Below are positions 8,221 through 16,565 of a stretch of DNA of 64,000 nt, in pieces. The translations under genes were made by a program, and so were the position numbers. The DNA comes from CAZYTM01 sp964649725. GTDB taxonomy: Bacteria; Desulfobacterota; Desulfuromonadia; Geobacterales; Geobacteraceae. Positions within the stretch are counted from its first letter, which is position 1. Each line of letters begins with the position of its first letter. Below the pieces are notes generated by a model. It searched no databases and was not told where the DNA came from. It saw nothing but the letters and a program-made list of their open reading frames with translations. The stretch lies in the NCBI GenBank assembly GCA_964649725.1, contig CAZYTM010000005.1:239268-303267 (forward strand). Reading direction: 5' to 3'.

Positions 8221-11200
8221 ATGACATCAATCCGCATCTCTATCCTTATTATCCTGTTTGTTCTTTTCGCCTCTCCTGCCATTCCGGCCTGGGGGGGAGA
8301 GAGCCTCCCCTTCGATATCGTCATCATCGAGGCAGACTCCAATCGGGCCATACCTGCCGCCCGATTGATGCTGCAACGACTCCAACCGGCCAGACCGGTC
8401 TGGAAAAGAGAGCTGTCGACAGATGCCGGCGGCAAGGCGAGACTGCAGCTCAGACCTGGTACCTACCGTCTCAAGGCAGGCAGCCAGGGTTTTGCCACTG
8501 ACGAGACCAGGATCATCATCCCCCAGGCTGATTCTGCAAATACCATAAAGCTGGGGCTGCAAAAAGAGTCGACCATTACCGGCCGGTTGCTGGACAGGGA
8601 TGGCAGGCCGCTGCCAGGACTCACTGTAAGCAGTGGCAAAGAGAGTGGAAAAAGCGACAATAACGGCAGATTCCTCCTTGGCGGGCTCGGCCGAAGCTAC
8701 CTCGACCTCACCATACTCCATCCGGAACTGGTCTTCAGCCAGGCGATCACTCTCACCATCTCTCCGGGGGAGAAGCGTGACCTTGGCGATCTCCAGGTCC
8801 GCAAGGGGGGTATCCTGCGGGCGACCGTAACCGGGATGGAGAAGACCCGCAAAGAGCCGCTGGCCAGGCTGCCGATGAGCCTCTATGGCAAACAGAACGA
8901 CCGGAGCGGTATTACCGACAGCAAGGGGGAGATAACCTTTGCCCCGCTGCCACCCGGGATCTACAATATATCGAGCTATGACGAGCGGATTCTCGCCCTC
9001 TCCACCCGCGAGATCGAACTGCAGGAAGGTGAGAACCGGGTCCGGCTGGAGGCGGTTCTCCGCCCGCCTGAGGTTTTTATCGCCGACTTCGGCGATGTGC
9101 TCCTCCCTGACAAAGCGGTAAAGCTCCGCATCAGCGGCTTCCGTCTGAAAAGTGCCGAAGTGACCCTGTCAGCGCTCGACCCGGCGCTGCTGGTGACAGG
9201 GAGTCCGGCACTGGAAGGGGTATCCTCCTTCCCCAGGGATAAGTTTTCCAAGCTGACCAGCTTCACTGTCAAACTGAAAGGGAACCGGAATAACCTGCAG
9301 ACTCGAGCCACCACGAAACTCCCCCCTCTGAAGCCAGGGGTCTACCTGCTGGAGGTGAACGAACCGGGACAGAGTATCAAGACCCAGAGCGAAACAAAAA
9401 AAGCTGCACGCCACCACAGCAGCAGTGCCGTAGCATTCCTGGTGACACGCCTCGCCCTGGTGGCAAAGTCAGCCCCCTCCGGGACAGTCATCTATGCTAC
9501 AGACCTGGCCAGCGGCAAGGCGCTGGGGAATGTAGATATATCCGCCTACCCCCTGAAAGGGGGCAACCAGGACCCTGACAGCAGTGTCAGCACAGCAGTC
9601 GACGGGCTTGCCGCCATCACCATCCCGGCAGGCGGGGTTCAACTGGTCGGCCGCTGGCAGGGGAACCTGGCGTTGCTACCCCTGACCGCAGAGCAGCAAC
9701 GGAAAACAGCTGGGAACAAGGGTTACATATATACAGACAGGCCCGCCTATCGTCCCGGACAGAGTCTCTATTTCAAAGGGATAGTCCGGCAACAGAAGGG
9801 TGAAGGCTACCAGCTGCCGAAAAGCGGTAACATCAGGGTTACGATCAGCGACAGCAATAACCAGAAGCTCTTCGAAAAAGAGCTGGCACTTTCAGCCACC
9901 GGCTCGTTCAATGGCGAATTTGCCATACCTGTCAAACCGGCCCTGGGGGAGTATGAAATCACTGCCTCTGCTGGCGGCCAGAACTGGCAGGCCGGCTTTA
10001 AGGTGCTTGAATATCGCAAGCCTGAATTCGAAGTAATAACGACTCAACCGCAAAAATTTGTCCTGGCCGGTGATCAAGCCCAGGTAAAGGTGCGGGCCCG
10101 CTACTACTTCGGAGCTCCGGTAGTCGGGGCTGATGTCCGCTACCGAGTCTATGCCCGCCGTCTGCAAGGATTTGGCGCGGGGGAGGAGAGAGACGAAGAG
10201 AGCGGCGAAGAGAACGACTATTCCGGCGGCTATGCCGAATTTCTTGGGGAGGGGGAAGCAAAGACCGACCCTGACGGCAGCGCTGCCATCCCGCTGGAGA
10301 CCCGCCCCACCAGCACCCCCCTTGCCTATACGGTGGAGTTCGATGTCATCGACCAGTCCTCCCGGCAGGTCTCAGCCTCGACCGGTTTCGCCGTGGTCCC
10401 TGCCCTGATTGATGTCTCAGTGACAGCTGCTACCTATCTCGGTGCCCCCGGTGTACCGGTCGACTTCACTATCAGGACCGCCAGCTGGGAAGGGGTACCG
10501 GTCGCAGCAAAGCTGCAGGTCAAAGTGGAGGAACAGCGATACGACAAGCTCAGCCGCAGCTATACCTATCATCCCATCGACACGCTGCAGGTGGCAACCG
10601 ATGTAACCGGCCGCGGCAATCTCCGCTACTCCTTCCCGCGCTCTGGCAACTGGCGACTCACAGCCACCACCAGCGACAATCGCGGCAAACTGGCTCGAGG
10701 AGAAGGTTGGCTCTGGGTATGGCGCGAAGGGCATGCCTGGGACAATTCCTATCGCGACCTTACTCTGGAATTGGACAAGAAGAACTACCGGCCTGACGAT
10801 ACCGCCAGGCTTTTAGTGAAGAACCCTGGTGGCGAAGGGGACCTGCTGCTGGCCGTGGAGGGTGGCGACCTGTACAGCCGCCAGGTAGTGCCGCTGAAAA
10901 GCTCGGTGGAGGTGATCAATCTGCCGGTAGCAAAAGAGTATGCCCCCTATGTCTTCATCACCGCTACACTTATCCACCAGGGGCGCTTCCACAGCAGCTC
11001 CAGACGTCTCATAGTCGAGCACAAACCAGACAGCCTGAAGTTGAACATTACCCCTGACAAGCCTCTTTACCAGCCAGGTGAAACAGTCCGGCTGGATCTC
11101 TCTGCCAGCGATAACGATAACAGAGCCCGCCAGGCCGAACTCTCCCTCGGGGTGGTCGACGAAGCTATCTACGCCGTGGCCAGGGAGAGGAGCGACGACA

Positions 11201-13419
11201 TCTATAAATTCTTCCGCGGCACCCGGGAGCATCTGGTCACCACCCTCCACTCATTCCCCCGCGTCTACCTGGGTGGAGCAGCCAAGGGAGAGGCCAAAAG
11301 CGTTGCTGACAAAGCTACATCAAACCGGATACGACGGGTATTCAAAGATACCGCCTTCTGGTTGCCGGTGCTGCAGACCGATAAAGATGGCAAGGCAAGC
11401 GCCGAATTCATCCTCCCAGACAATCTTACCACCTGGCGGGCTACTGCCATCGGCCAGACCACTGCCAGTGAGTTCGGCACCGGCAGGGCAAAGTTCATTG
11501 CCCGCCTCGACCTGATGGCACGACTGATGCCACCACGCTTCCTGGTCCAGGGTGACGAACTGAAGATCCCGGCCCTGATAAACAATGTCAGCGAACAGCA
11601 GAAGTCGATTCAGGGGCGTTTCAGCGTGGCGAATCTGGCCATTATCGGCGACCCTGCCTTTACCGCTTCGGTACCGGCCGGTGGGAGCCTGCGCCAGGAG
11701 TTAGCCATCAGGTCTGTCAAGAGCGGCGAGGCAATCATCCGCCTTGAAGCATCTGCCGGCAGCCAAGGGGATGCCATGGAACTGGCCATACCGGTCCTGC
11801 CGCGTGGCATAAAGCGCCAGTCGGTCGGGAATATAGTCCTGCGGGAAGGTGAAGGTGAAACCAGCGTTCTCTTCCCGGCTGAGGGGTCTGCCGATAATGC
11901 TAACCTCTCAATCACCTTTGCACCATCTCTCTTTACCAGCCTGCAGCAGAGTCTCCGGGAACTGGTCGCCTTCCCCTACGGCTGTGTCGAACAGACCCTC
12001 TCCAGGTTCCTGCCGGCATTATATGTCGAGCAGCTGGGTAAAAAAGGGGACTGGACTCTGGAGAAGGATATCGTCGACAGACTGCCGCAGGTGATAGAAG
12101 CCGGGCTGGCAAGACTCTATGATTTTCAGCACAGCGACGGCGGCTGGGGCTGGTGGAAGGAGGATGCCACTGATCCGGACATGACCGCCTATGTCATCTA
12201 CGGCCTGGCCCTGGCAAAAAAAGTGGGACTGGCAGTAAAGCAGGATGCCTACGAGCGGGGAGTCAAATCGCTGCTCGCTCTGGTCGAGAAGAGCCTGGCC
12301 AGCCGGCTCCCCTTTGCCTACCGCTCCCTGACCATGGGGGGAGTGGCCGACAACAGGGCAGAAGCGGAAATAGAGCGCTACTGGCCAAACTATCAACCAT
12401 CGGAAAAGATGCTCTATATCGAGGCGCTCAGCAATCGCGGCGAGGTCGAGCGGGCGCGCCGGCTGTTGGCCGAAGTCAAAGGGGGTGTGCAGCGTGAGGG
12501 GGGGGCTGCCTGGCTGAAAGACAACGATGCCGATTCCTGGTGGTATTCCCCCCGTTGGGCCGGTTCTGCAGTGGAAACTACCGCCATGCTCCTGGAGACG
12601 ATGCAACGACTCGAGCCGAACGATCCGCTCAACCCGGCTTTGGCTGAATTCCTGATACGCCGCCGTGCCGGGCGCTGGTGGAATACCACCCGTGCTACAG
12701 CCATGGTGGTCAAGGCATTAGCCGAATATTCCGGTGAGTCAGGCAATTACAGCGCCAGGTTGCTGCTTAACGGCAAAGAGCTGGAGCGGTATGTCGTCAA
12801 AGAGGGGAGATTGATCAGCGGCCGCAGTGACATCAACATACCAGGCATTGAACTGCAGCGTGGGGCGCAACGCCTCACCCTCTCCAAGAGTGAACCTGGC
12901 GGTGCTGCCCATCTGACTGCTCAGCTCGATTATGTAGTGCCGGCAGAAATGTCCAGCAACACCCCCGGGCTGACAATCGAGCGGCAGCTGTTCCGGCTCA
13001 AGTCCCGCCGTGATAATGACAAGTGGCGTATGGAGCGGCATCAGATAAGAGCCGACGAGCCACTGACTAAGGGGGAGGATATCGAAGTACGGCTGGTCAT
13101 AGAGAACAAGAACCCGCTCGACTATGTCATCGTCGAAGACCCTCTGCCGGCAGGCTTCGAAGTCCGAGAGACTCGCGGCGACAGCCGTTTTGCTGATTAT
13201 GCCGGCTATGGGGACTGGTATACCCATCAGGAGAGGCATGATGAAAAGATGGCCTTCTTCATCAACCAGCTCTCTGCAGGACGCCACGAATTCCGCTATG
13301 TCGTCCATCCGGAGTTGGAAGGGGGTCTTATGGCACTGCCGGCAACAGTATGGCCGATGTATATGCCTACCATCAGGGCCGAGAGTTCGCCCTGGCCAGC
13401 ACGGGTAACCGGTAAATAG
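8221..13419 (+). CDS. Bacterial alpha-2-macroglobulin-like protein with intact thioester
   Basis: 1,732 residues. The start at 8221 is preferred over 8209 because GGAG lies 8 nt upstream of it. The signal peptide (about residues 1-24) has no lipobox, so the protein is probably periplasmic. Carboxypeptidase-regulatory-like Ig domains lie in the first 280 residues, then macroglobulin domains (YTDRPAYRPGQSLYFKG is the MG2 signature; TDKDGKASAEFILPDNLTTW is the A2M domain), then the thioester motif GCVEQ (Cys1255, Gln1258) and an alpha-alpha barrel (HSDGGWGWW). The family traps proteases that enter the periplasm through the thioester. The usual partner PbpC is absent; the neighbours are VanW and AMMECR1-like proteins. 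It contains an eight-G run at 12498-12505. Confidence 0.93.
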   Translation: MTSIRISILIILFVLFASPAIPAWGGESLPFDIVIIEADSNRAIPAARLMLQRLQPARPVWKRELSTDAGGKARLQLRPGTYRLKAGSQGFATDETRIIIPQADSANTIKLGLQKESTITGRLLDRDGRPLPGLTVSSGKESGKSDNNGRFLLGGLGRSYLDLTILHPELVFSQAITLTISPGEKRDLGDLQVRKGGILRATVTGMEKTRKEPLARLPMSLYGKQNDRSGITDSKGEITFAPLPPGIYNISSYDERILALSTREIELQEGENRVRLEAVLRPPEVFIADFGDVLLPDKAVKLRISGFRLKSAEVTLSALDPALLVTGSPALEGVSSFPRDKFSKLTSFTVKLKGNRNNLQTRATTKLPPLKPGVYLLEVNEPGQSIKTQSETKKAARHHSSSAVAFLVTRLALVAKSAPSGTVIYATDLASGKALGNVDISAYPLKGGNQDPDSSVSTAVDGLAAITIPAGGVQLVGRWQGNLALLPLTAEQQRKTAGNKGYIYTDRPAYRPGQSLYFKGIVRQQKGEGYQLPKSGNIRVTISDSNNQKLFEKELALSATGSFNGEFAIPVKPALGEYEITASAGGQNWQAGFKVLEYRKPEFEVITTQPQKFVLAGDQAQVKVRARYYFGAPVVGADVRYRVYARRLQGFGAGEERDEESGEENDYSGGYAEFLGEGEAKTDPDGSAAIPLETRPTSTPLAYTVEFDVIDQSSRQVSASTGFAVVPALIDVSVTAATYLGAPGVPVDFTIRTASWEGVPVAAKLQVKVEEQRYDKLSRSYTYHPIDTLQVATDVTGRGNLRYSFPRSGNWRLTATTSDNRGKLARGEGWLWVWREGHAWDNSYRDLTLELDKKNYRPDDTARLLVKNPGGEGDLLLAVEGGDLYSRQVVPLKSSVEVINLPVAKEYAPYVFITATLIHQGRFHSSSRRLIVEHKPDSLKLNITPDKPLYQPGETVRLDLSASDNDNRARQAELSLGVVDEAIYAVARERSDDIYKFFRGTREHLVTTLHSFPRVYLGGAAKGEAKSVADKATSNRIRRVFKDTAFWLPVLQTDKDGKASAEFILPDNLTTWRATAIGQTTASEFGTGRAKFIARLDLMARLMPPRFLVQGDELKIPALINNVSEQQKSIQGRFSVANLAIIGDPAFTASVPAGGSLRQELAIRSVKSGEAIIRLEASAGSQGDAMELAIPVLPRGIKRQSVGNIVLREGEGETSVLFPAEGSADNANLSITFAPSLFTSLQQSLRELVAFPYGCVEQTLSRFLPALYVEQLGKKGDWTLEKDIVDRLPQVIEAGLARLYDFQHSDGGWGWWKEDATDPDMTAYVIYGLALAKKVGLAVKQDAYERGVKSLLALVEKSLASRLPFAYRSLTMGGVADNRAEAEIERYWPNYQPSEKMLYIEALSNRGEVERARRLLAEVKGGVQREGGAAWLKDNDADSWWYSPRWAGSAVETTAMLLETMQRLEPNDPLNPALAEFLIRRRAGRWWNTTRATAMVVKALAEYSGESGNYSARLLLNGKELERYVVKEGRLISGRSDINIPGIELQRGAQRLTLSKSEPGGAAHLTAQLDYVVPAEMSSNTPGLTIERQLFRLKSRRDNDKWRMERHQIRADEPLTKGEDIEVRLVIENKNPLDYVIVEDPLPAGFEVRETRGDSRFADYAGYGDWYTHQERHDEKMAFFINQLSAGRHEFRYVVHPELEGGLMALPATVWPMYMPTIRAESSPWPARVTGK

Positions 13420-13497
13420 TCAGCAGCTTTGCAGATAAAGAATCCCGCTGAACTATTATTACAAACACTGTTTGTCAGTTGTTGAAATTGCCATACC

Positions 13498-13532
13498 TAA
13501 CGCCAGCATCTATTATCAGTATGCTGGCGTTA
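13498..13532. repeat. Perfect 12-bp inverted repeat after the A2M gene
   Basis: TAACGCCAGCAT and ATGCTGGCGTTA are exact complements around an 11-nt loop. The position, 79 nt past the A2M stop, suits transcript termination or 3'-end protection, but there is no clear T-run. As double-stranded DNA it could also be a protein-binding site. Confidence 0.6.
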
Positions 13533-13545
13533 AGCATTTATCAGT

Positions 13546-13700
13546 CTGATTGTATAATCAGTGCTGCAGTTATATATAACTGAAACATTATTTTATACAC
13601 CCCTCTATCAATAGATTTATCTTGAGATATCAATAAGTTAAATCCCACGCCCCGATCATGGGGTTCTGACTGCCAGTCGAACCGTATAGTTTTCCTATAC
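13546..13700 (+). other. Hairpin-rich intergenic segment, possible structured leader or small RNA
   Basis: The gene-free stretch 13420-13855 holds several short perfect stems in a row: CTGATT/AATCAG (13546-13561), CCCC/GGGG (13650-13663), GACT/AGTC (13668-13678) and GTATAG/CTATAC (13684-13700). A TATAAT-like box (13553-13558) overlaps the first stem, without a good -35. I could not match this to a known riboswitch class. It ends about 90 nt before a possible sigma-54 promoter for the small membrane-protein genes. Confidence 0.3.
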
Positions 13701-13786
13701 TATCGCTCCGTACAACAGCTCCCCAGCCATTCCACAAACCCACGCAATTACAATATATTACAGCTTTTTAAATATTTTTTCACTTG

Positions 13787-13802
13787 CGGCATGGTCAATG
13801 CA
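13787..13802 (+). promoter_or_regulatory. Possible sigma-54 promoter for the small membrane-protein cluster
   Basis: CGGCAT-N5-ATGCA has the GG (13788-13789) and GC (13800-13801) dinucleotides separated by exactly 10 nt, as in -24/-12 promoters. Four of six bases match in the first box and four of five in the second. A T-run lies just upstream. The predicted start near 13813 would give a leader of about 43 nt. Confidence 0.4.
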
Positions 13803-13855
13803 CTAACTAGAAGTCAAGGGTAAGGTCCTACCGAACAAACTTAAAGGAGGCCGCC

Positions 13856-14083
13856 ATGAAATTCCTCACTACCTTGCAAGCAATGACAATCGTTCTAGGC
13901 CCGACCGTAGTATTTGCGGCAAACAGCAGCGCAAGCGAGGGGAACAACTTCCTGCTCTGGCTCTTTCTCGGTTTCGGCGCCCTGATCATAATATTCCAGA
14001 CCGTACCCGGATTACTGCTCCTCTATTCAATGATCAAAGGGATACTGATGCCGGCGACCAAGAAAGAGACCGAAAAACTCTGA
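13856..14083 (+). CDS. Small membrane protein, family copy A
   Basis: 75 residues, not a named family that I know. A strong AAAGGAGG site precedes the start. It has a signal-peptide-like N-terminus (about residues 1-22, ending VVFAA), a short polar linker, then one long hydrophobic segment containing LFLGFGALIIIFQ, PGLLLL and MIKG, and a charged Lys/Glu tail. A near copy lies at 26505-26732 on the other strand and a more distant one at 14546. Each locus also encodes a single receiver domain, suggesting a functional link between a membrane miniprotein and a receiver. Confidence 0.85.
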   Translation: MKFLTTLQAMTIVLGPTVVFAANSSASEGNNFLLWLFLGFGALIIIFQTVPGLLLLYSMIKGILMPATKKETEKL

Positions 14084-14110
14084 CCAGAGCGCCAGAGAAA
14101 GGAGATGGCC

Positions 14111-14491
14111 ATGCAAGGATTACTTATTGCCGACCAGGACAGAGATTCCATGAAAGAGATGGCGAGCATCTTTAACAATGCCGGTTATGACGTAACCATG
14201 ACCAATTCTGTGGCTACGGCACTGAACCGGATCATCAAGAAGGTCGCCCAGGTAGCAATAATCAGCAACGACTTCGATGAAATGACCGCCCGTGACCTGA
14301 TCCCACTGCTGAAAAGATGCAACAGCGACCTTAACATCATCCTGGTCGCCAACGAAATGCCGCTCCATTCGATCCGTGAACTTCGCAAGGAGGGTATATT
14401 CTATCACGCCCTGAAACCGGCCAGGAGCGAGGACAGGGAAGAGCTTCGCCAGGTCGTGCGGTGCGCCTTCAATAACGGCATGCATCATTAG
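14111..14491 (+). CDS. Degenerate (pseudo-)receiver domain protein
   Basis: 126 residues. The start at 14111 is chosen because AAAGGAG lies at the right distance; the in-frame ATG at 14105 sits almost on top of that site. The alpha/beta plan of a response-regulator receiver is visible: LLIADQD at strand 1, VAIIS at strand 3, IILVA at strand 4, and a conserved Lys-Pro (LKPAR, Lys102). The phosphoacceptor Asp appears to be Ser52 and the conserved Thr/Ser appears to be Ala80, so classical phosphorylation is unlikely. It lies between small membrane proteins at 13856 and 14546, probably in one operon. It probably works by protein contact rather than phosphotransfer. Confidence 0.75.
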   Translation: MQGLLIADQDRDSMKEMASIFNNAGYDVTMTNSVATALNRIIKKVAQVAIISNDFDEMTARDLIPLLKRCNSDLNIILVANEMPLHSIRELRKEGIFYHALKPARSEDREELRQVVRCAFNNGMHH

Positions 14492-14545
14492 TCAATGATA
14501 ACTAGCGGGACTAGCGAATGTCTCATAACCACAAAGGAGGATGTC

Positions 14546-14785
14546 ATGAACGCACTCAGAACGATAAGCTCCGCAATCCTGGTTAGTCTGGTCAGTGTAG
14601 CGCCGGCATTTGCCGCATCTTCGACCAAGGTGTACAACAGCGGTCTCCTGGTATTGGCCTTCCTGGGCTTCTGTGCCCTGGTAGTAGTGGCCCAGCTTAT
14701 CCCGGCCATAATCACCCTCTTCGGTATGATCAAAGGTGCACTGAGCAAGAGCAGTGAAGAGGCTGACGCCAAAAGTGGCAGGTAA
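14546..14785 (+). CDS. Small membrane protein, family copy C (divergent)
   Basis: 79 residues. The start at 14546 follows an AAAGGAGG site. A signal peptide (cleavage near AFAAS), a hydrophobic segment with AFLGFCALVVVAQLIPA and FGMIKG, and a Ser/Glu/Lys-rich tail align it with the copies at 13856 and 26505, especially the FLGF.AL...Q..P and MIKG positions. It lacks the SEG..FLLW stretch shared by the other two. It is third in the apparent operon. Confidence 0.8.
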   Translation: MNALRTISSAILVSLVSVAPAFAASSTKVYNSGLLVLAFLGFCALVVVAQLIPAIITLFGMIKGALSKSSEEADAKSGR

Positions 14786-14853
14786 GAAGCCTGCCATTCA
14801 GGGGAGAGTATACCAGGTAGATATATTTCCATACCCATGCGGAGGTAACAGCC

Positions 14854-15027
14854 ATGTTGGAATTCCTGAACGCCATCGGTGAAATCAAGTCGGTCTATAC
14901 TCTGGTAGATTTTTACCAGTACATCAAAGGGATTGAATACCTTATCTGCGTAGCATTCTTCTGCGGATTTCCGGCATTCTACCGCTATATCCACAAGGAG
15001 CAAGAGGGGTCCGCCGCAAAGCATTAG
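14854..15027 (+). CDS. 57-residue membrane miniprotein
   Basis: Starts MLEFLNAIGEIK and ends KEQEGSAAKH. A GGAGG site lies 8 nt before the ATG. A central hydrophobic segment (YLICVAFFCGFPAFYRYI) is preceded by an aromatic amphipathic region and followed by a basic, polar tail. It has no signal peptide and is not related in sequence to the 75-79-residue proteins upstream. It is the last gene before a strong terminator, so it belongs with the small membrane-protein and pseudo-receiver cluster. Function unknown. Confidence 0.68.
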   Translation: MLEFLNAIGEIKSVYTLVDFYQYIKGIEYLICVAFFCGFPAFYRYIHKEQEGSAAKH

Positions 15028-15108
15028 AATGCCCCTCAGGGCTTCCGTCAGCCAGCAACAGGCTGCCATAAATCAGCCCGGTTGACCGGCAAGACAAGAA
15101 ATCGTGAC

Positions 15109-15134
15109 AAAAAGCCTGCTTCTGCAGGCTTTTT
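15109..15134 (+). terminator. Rho-independent terminator closing the small membrane-protein operon
   Basis: An 11-bp perfect stem (AAAAAGCCTGC / GCAGGCTTTTT) with a 4-nt loop, running into a T-rich tail. Confidence 0.92.
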
Positions 15135-15250
15135 GTTGTTGCGGTAGAGTTGCTGAAATGATAAGAATAACATTATCTTCTGTATTAAACTGCTATAGCG
15201 TGCCGAACCTTATTTTCTATCAAGCTTGAATCAAATACCAGGAGGAGCCG

Positions 15251-15883
15251 ATGAAAAGAGGGAAACTGATCATTATTGAAGGGATTTATGGCTCGGGCAA
15301 AATTATCGTAGACCTTGTGGAGAAGCTGCGCATGACCTTGCAGAAGCAAGGTCGGGAGGTATACGAAATAGATAGCCCGGACAGCGGCCGTGCCCAGTTG
15401 ATGGGGGCACAAGGTTTGGACAGCAGCTGGATATACGGGCTGTTCAAGCCAGATTTCTTCTTCGAGATGGCGTCACGGGCAAGGGTCTGCTCGGTAATCA
15501 GACCGGAACTCTATCGAGGGAATATCGTCCTGTGTAAGAATTTTACTATCTCATCAATAGTCTATGCCCGGCTGAAAGGCCATGACTGGTTCCGCGAAGA
15601 CCTGAACGGACTGGAAGCCCGCGCCCGCGGTCTCCAGTTCGGGGGTGAAGTCATCCCTGACCTGACCATATTTCTCGATATAGCTCCGCAAACAGCAGAA
15701 AAATACCTTGGCGAAAGCCTCACCGAGCTATTCACTCCGGCCGATCTGGTGCTGCAGCAGAAATATTATCACGAAGAGCTTGCCCACCTGCCGAGTGAAA
15801 AGGTTAAGATCATCGACGGCGAAAGAGCTGAGGAGAAGATCTTCAAGGAGGCGTTGGCCGCTATCTCAGAGCTGATCGGCTGA
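15251..15883 (+). CDS. Thymidylate-kinase-like protein with altered active-site motifs
   Basis: 210 residues, preceded by AGGAGGAG. The overall plan is that of dTMP kinase: LIIIEGIYGSGK at the N-terminus, a SSIVYARL helix, and VIPDLTIFLDIAP, where the family has PDLTxxLD. Two key sites differ. The P-loop Ser/Thr after Lys17 is Ile18, and the segment that is DRY in dTMP kinases reads CKN (residues 95-97). The length matches the family. It is flanked by terminators and is a single-gene unit. It could be a pseudo-kinase, a regulatory nucleotide binder, or a kinase with a different substrate; true dTMP kinase activity is doubtful. Confidence 0.78.
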   Translation: MKRGKLIIIEGIYGSGKIIVDLVEKLRMTLQKQGREVYEIDSPDSGRAQLMGAQGLDSSWIYGLFKPDFFFEMASRARVCSVIRPELYRGNIVLCKNFTISSIVYARLKGHDWFREDLNGLEARARGLQFGGEVIPDLTIFLDIAPQTAEKYLGESLTELFTPADLVLQQKYYHEELAHLPSEKVKIIDGERAEEKIFKEALAAISELIG

Positions 15884-15902
15884 CCTGCAGCTGTTCATCA
15901 AT

Positions 15903-15938
15903 AAAAAGGGGCCATCCATTGCAGGAGGCCCCTTTTTT
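15903..15938. terminator. Bidirectional terminator between convergent genes
   Basis: An 11-bp stem (AAAAAGGGGCC / GGCCCCTTTTT) with a 13-nt loop and A/T runs on both sides. It serves the kinase-like gene on the plus strand and the receiver gene on the minus strand. Confidence 0.92.
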
Positions 15939-15958
15939 ATTGACCAAAACCCACCTGC

Positions 15959-16333
15959 TCAGCATCTACCCCCTGTATCCTGGACCACCTTCAATAATTT
16001 TGCCGGTGTAAACGGCTTGTGGATAAAGTCGATGGCACCTATAGCAAGGGCTGCCTGGATCAGCGGTACATCGTCCAGCACACTGATGATAATGATCTTG
16101 GCACTGCTGTCCATTACCAGGATCTCATCCGCAGCATCAATGCCGTTTTTGTTCGGCAGGACAATATCCATTATTACGATATCGATATCGGGCATCAACT
16201 CCTGATACTTGGCAACAGCCTCCTCACCGCTGCATGCCTCGGCTAACACCCTGTGGCCACCGGTCTCCAGAATGTCGCGCAGGACAAAACGCGTCACAAG
16301 GCTGTCATCAACGATCATAACCCGTTTGACCAT
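15959..16333 (-). CDS. Single-domain response regulator (CheY-like)
   Basis: 124 residues made only of a receiver domain. All canonical residues are present: Asp9 and Asp10 (MIVDDS), phosphoacceptor Asp56 (VIMD), Ser84 (IIISV) and Lys106 (HKPF). A GGGGGAG site precedes the start. There is no output domain, so it must act by binding a partner. No kinase gene is adjacent; the orphan histidine kinase at 19563-22154 is one candidate, without direct evidence. Confidence 0.93.
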   Translation of the reverse strand: MVKRVMIVDDSLVTRFVLRDILETGGHRVLAEACSGEEAVAKYQELMPDIDIVIMDIVLPNKNGIDAADEILVMDSSAKIIIISVLDDVPLIQAALAIGAIDFIHKPFTPAKLLKVVQDTGGRC

Positions 16334-16373
16334 AGCTCCCCCTGGTAGTGCAAAATACTGTTTTGCGGTGCCT

Positions 16374-16403
16374 ATTGTATCATGTCCTACCGGTTAATGG
16401 CAA
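16374..16403 (-). promoter_or_regulatory. Putative sigma-70 promoter for the receiver gene
   Basis: Read on the minus strand: TTGCCA, an 18-nt spacer, then TACAAT. The leader to the receiver start at 16333 would be about 30 nt. Confidence 0.5.
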
Positions 16404-16493
16404 TTAAATATATTTACCGTACAAAAGCTCGTCAGGCCTAATTGTAAAACAGCATCTACCTGTAATAACAATGTTTCCTCTCCCATGAAACTC

Positions 16494-16522
16494 TTGACAG
16501 CCACAAGTCAAGCTCTTATAGT
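16494..16522 (+). promoter_or_regulatory. Strong sigma-70 promoter for the gspA-like gene
   Basis: TTGACA, 17 nt, TATAGT. It lies inside the longest reading frame (from 16485), which argues that translation starts at 16566 instead. A 6-bp inverted repeat (CTTGAC 16493-16498 / GTCAAG 16507-16512) overlaps the -35 and could be an operator. Confidence 0.75.
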
Positions 16523-16565
16523 GAAGATCCGACAAATCAGACACTCTATTCTGTTCCGAGCAGCC

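Noticed and set aside
13620..13855. Possible c-di-GMP/cGAMP (GEMM) riboswitch upstream of the small membrane-protein genes
   Set aside because: The conserved GEMM core and tetraloop/receptor sequences are absent; only simple hairpins are seen.
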